From positions 186,001 to 250,000 of the forward strand of contig CM034145.1 of assembly GCA_019914995.1 (NCBI GenBank): a stretch of DNA of 64,000 nucleotides, given 5' to 3'. Positions 62,269-64,000 of the stretch are shown piece by piece. Below the pieces are notes generated by a model that saw only the letters and a list, made by a program, of their open reading frames with translations, did not search any database and had not been told where the DNA came from. The position numbers were made by a program, and so were the translations under genes. Numbering within the stretch: position 1 is the first letter of the stretch; the number at the start of each line of letters is the position of its first letter. This DNA is from Acanthochlamys bracteata. Its lineage: Eukaryota > Streptophyta > Magnoliopsida > Pandanales > Velloziaceae.

Positions 62269-62825
62269 GGAAATTCCGGCATGCACTAGTAGTGTGTGCA
62301 AGTTAAGTAGCAACCTGGGTCTTGCATAAAAAGTTTTCTTGCCATAAGGTGTTTGGTTGTATTTGAGTAGTCACACTTTGGAGCAACTATTTTTTTGGTT
62401 TGTTTCCCTTTTTGCATTGAGCAAGAAACCAAATTTTAAATTGTTCAGAATGAATGTTTGGTTCTCATGATTAAAAGAAGCATGTGAGTTATACCTTATG
62501 CTTTGGAAGGTAGTTCAAAAACTGGACTTGAATTTCATTTGCGTCCAAGCACTCAGAAACTCGAACTAATTGAAGAAGTCTAATTGAGCCGAGTCTATCA
62601 TTGCAAACAAATTTTTTTGACTTCTACAAGTTGAAAGTTTATCACACAAGACATTTCAAATGCACAAAGTAAACCTTCTCTAGATCTAGTAACAAATTAT
62701 GATAAATGAATGATATAAATATTACACAAAACAACTGCCATCACTAGGCTCGAAGTATTTGCAATTACTCTGAAAAACAATATACTTTCATATATAAATT
62801 TAAATAAATTTTTGCACAAGTAATC
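62269..62825. other. Spacer between the VTL-like and PP7 genes
   Basis: This holds the VTL leader and promoter and the 3' UTR of PP7. No reading frame is supported. Confidence 0.5.
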
Positions 62826-64000
62826 TTATGATGTGCCACCCATGGCATCCAGGTCAAGATCCTCATCTGAGTCGATGACATCTTCAAAATCATAGTATGC
62901 TTTTGCCTGCACCAATGTGTAAATTCTCTTACATCAATAAAGAAGCACATTTACATTTCTCTTAGTAATCTCGATGAAAGCTACATTAGTGAAAAAATGA
63001 ACTACATCATAAAGTCGATTGGAAATACCTTAGGTCTTGGGTATACTGCTTCGAAAGTATGGAAGTCTGGATTTGCATAGTCGGGCGGATGCAATACAAT
63101 GTATGCTCCTTTGTTGTTAGATCTCTCTTGGGTAGCCTGATTAATAATCAAAATTTACATTAGCAAGAGTACTGTGTAGAAGTGAGGGTCTGCAGTGGAT
63201 ATGCTACCTGAAACTGAGGGTAATCGGGTGCACTAAAAAGTGTTATCAGCTTTCCGGAATCAACTACATGATCAATCGTGTATCCGTTTTCCATTCCTGC
63301 AAGATCACTCCGTTTATCCCTAGCATCGGGTCCCTCATGTGACCTGATAATCAACTAAGTTAAAACAATCAAAACTTCAGATAACCAAAACCTCAACCAC
63401 CTTCAAATCAAATTCTTTTACAAGGAGAGATATCCACCAATATCCAAAAGGTTCCTAAATATCCTTGAAGTGAATGAAACTAGTAAGATAAAGTGATCTA
63501 CACTTCAAATGTATGATGAACAATGCCTCTATAAAAACCAATTGATTTAATCCCATGAATAATTAATTAAGCCATAGACAGAGTCCCGATTGTCGCTTGT
63601 CTGCTTAGATTACCTATCAAGTAAAGTATGGCTTCTCAAGAACGGTAATCACATATCTCTGCTTGCCTCCCTAAATTTTATAGAAATGCATACTAAGGAA
63701 AATTTTCATCAAGTTCTGCCTAAATTGATTGCCATGAAAAAATAAAAATGTTGCTGATCCATAATAAAACAGGATCAGTATACAAAAAGAGAGTATAATT
63801 CACCTTCAAATGATGCTTCTTCAGAAATTCCTCGGTGCAATCTGGTCCAAACAACAATCCGATTCCCCTTTCTGTATTCAATGAAAGACCAGACTTCATT
63901 GACGGGTCCGACCATAAGACATCACCAGGTATCAAGTTTAAACCTTGCCAAGGAGGATCAAGAACGGTCCGTCTTGCTTTCATTAATTCATCCAAGGAAC
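62826..64000 (-). CDS. PP7: Serine/threonine protein phosphatase 7 (3' end)
   Basis: Four exons are visible on the minus strand: beyond the edge to 63804, 63354-63208, 63136-63029 and 62906-62826 (stop TAA at 62828-62826). They encode the C-terminal part of a PPP-family metallophosphatase. Seen are [39 protein letters not shown], then [12 protein letters not shown] with the metal-binding His of the RSHE motif, [14 protein letters not shown], and the acidic tail [20 protein letters not shown]. This arrangement, rather than the LRMFN tail of PP5, identifies plant PP7, a nuclear, calmodulin-binding phosphatase linked to light and stress signalling. The N-terminal catalytic motifs are off the right edge. 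Confidence 0.9.

Noticed and set aside
62269-62313. Longer N-terminus for the VTL protein
   Set aside because: The upstream frame opens with TTG only; MDSPATATTKRAQW at 62268 is the first ATG.
62826-64000. Assignment of the right-edge phosphatase to PP5
   Set aside because: PP5 ends in a different tail; [24 protein letters not shown] and the acidic C-terminus fit PP7.
1-64000. CRISPR arrays, rRNA or tRNA genes, organelle or viral insertions
   Set aside because: I looked for spaced short repeats, cloverleaf-like genes and organelle or virus gene strings and saw none; the only retro-element is the Copia element and its LTR-type neighbour.

Overview
The window looks like nuclear DNA of a flowering plant, probably a dicot. 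It is AT-rich, the genes have short introns with GT-AG sites, and the gene families are plant-specific (wall-associated kinases, ankyrin-type SPL, proton pump interactor, PP7, CC-NBS-LRR). I cannot name the species. Nearly all genes lie on the minus strand; the NLR gene is the exception.

Layout. Positions 1-33.8 kb hold a tandem array of wall-associated receptor kinase (WAK) genes. Gene C (482-2281) has its kinase exon beyond the left edge. A broken WAK of another subfamily (3950-7905) is split by a 3,351-bp insertion with LTR-type ends. Gene A (19121-23245) and gene B (26555-31746) are both apparently intact with four exons. A complete but decayed Copia retrotransposon of the Sirevirus-like lineage (8278-18547, 1.44-kb LTRs, ATTCA target-site duplication, env-like 3' region) sits between the broken WAK and gene A. 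Blocks upstream of the WAK genes are repeated copies of each other.

33.99-39.03 kb holds a ten-exon SPL14-type transcription factor. 39-43.3 kb is AT-rich intergenic DNA with a small CACTA-like element. 43.3-46.6 kb holds a plus-strand CC-NBS-LRR gene with an altered Walker B motif and a possible overlooked last exon; a roughly 0.5-kb direct repeat flanks it at 40.7 and 48.1 kb. 50.2-58.2 kb holds an eight-exon proton-pump-interactor-like gene with a very large acidic N-terminal extension and one likely GC-AG intron. 58.5-61.7 kb is AT-rich and MITE-like. 61.7-62.3 kb is a single-exon vacuolar-iron-transporter-like gene. 62.8-64.0 kb is the 3' end of a PP7 phosphatase gene that runs off the right edge.

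Two surface or intracellular immune-type families (WAK array, NLR) lie among single-copy regulatory genes. The dynamic part is the WAK array, where segmental duplication, a nested LTR insertion, a Copia insertion and a MITE can be ordered against each other using sister copies as references. I found no CRISPR array, tRNA or rRNA gene.
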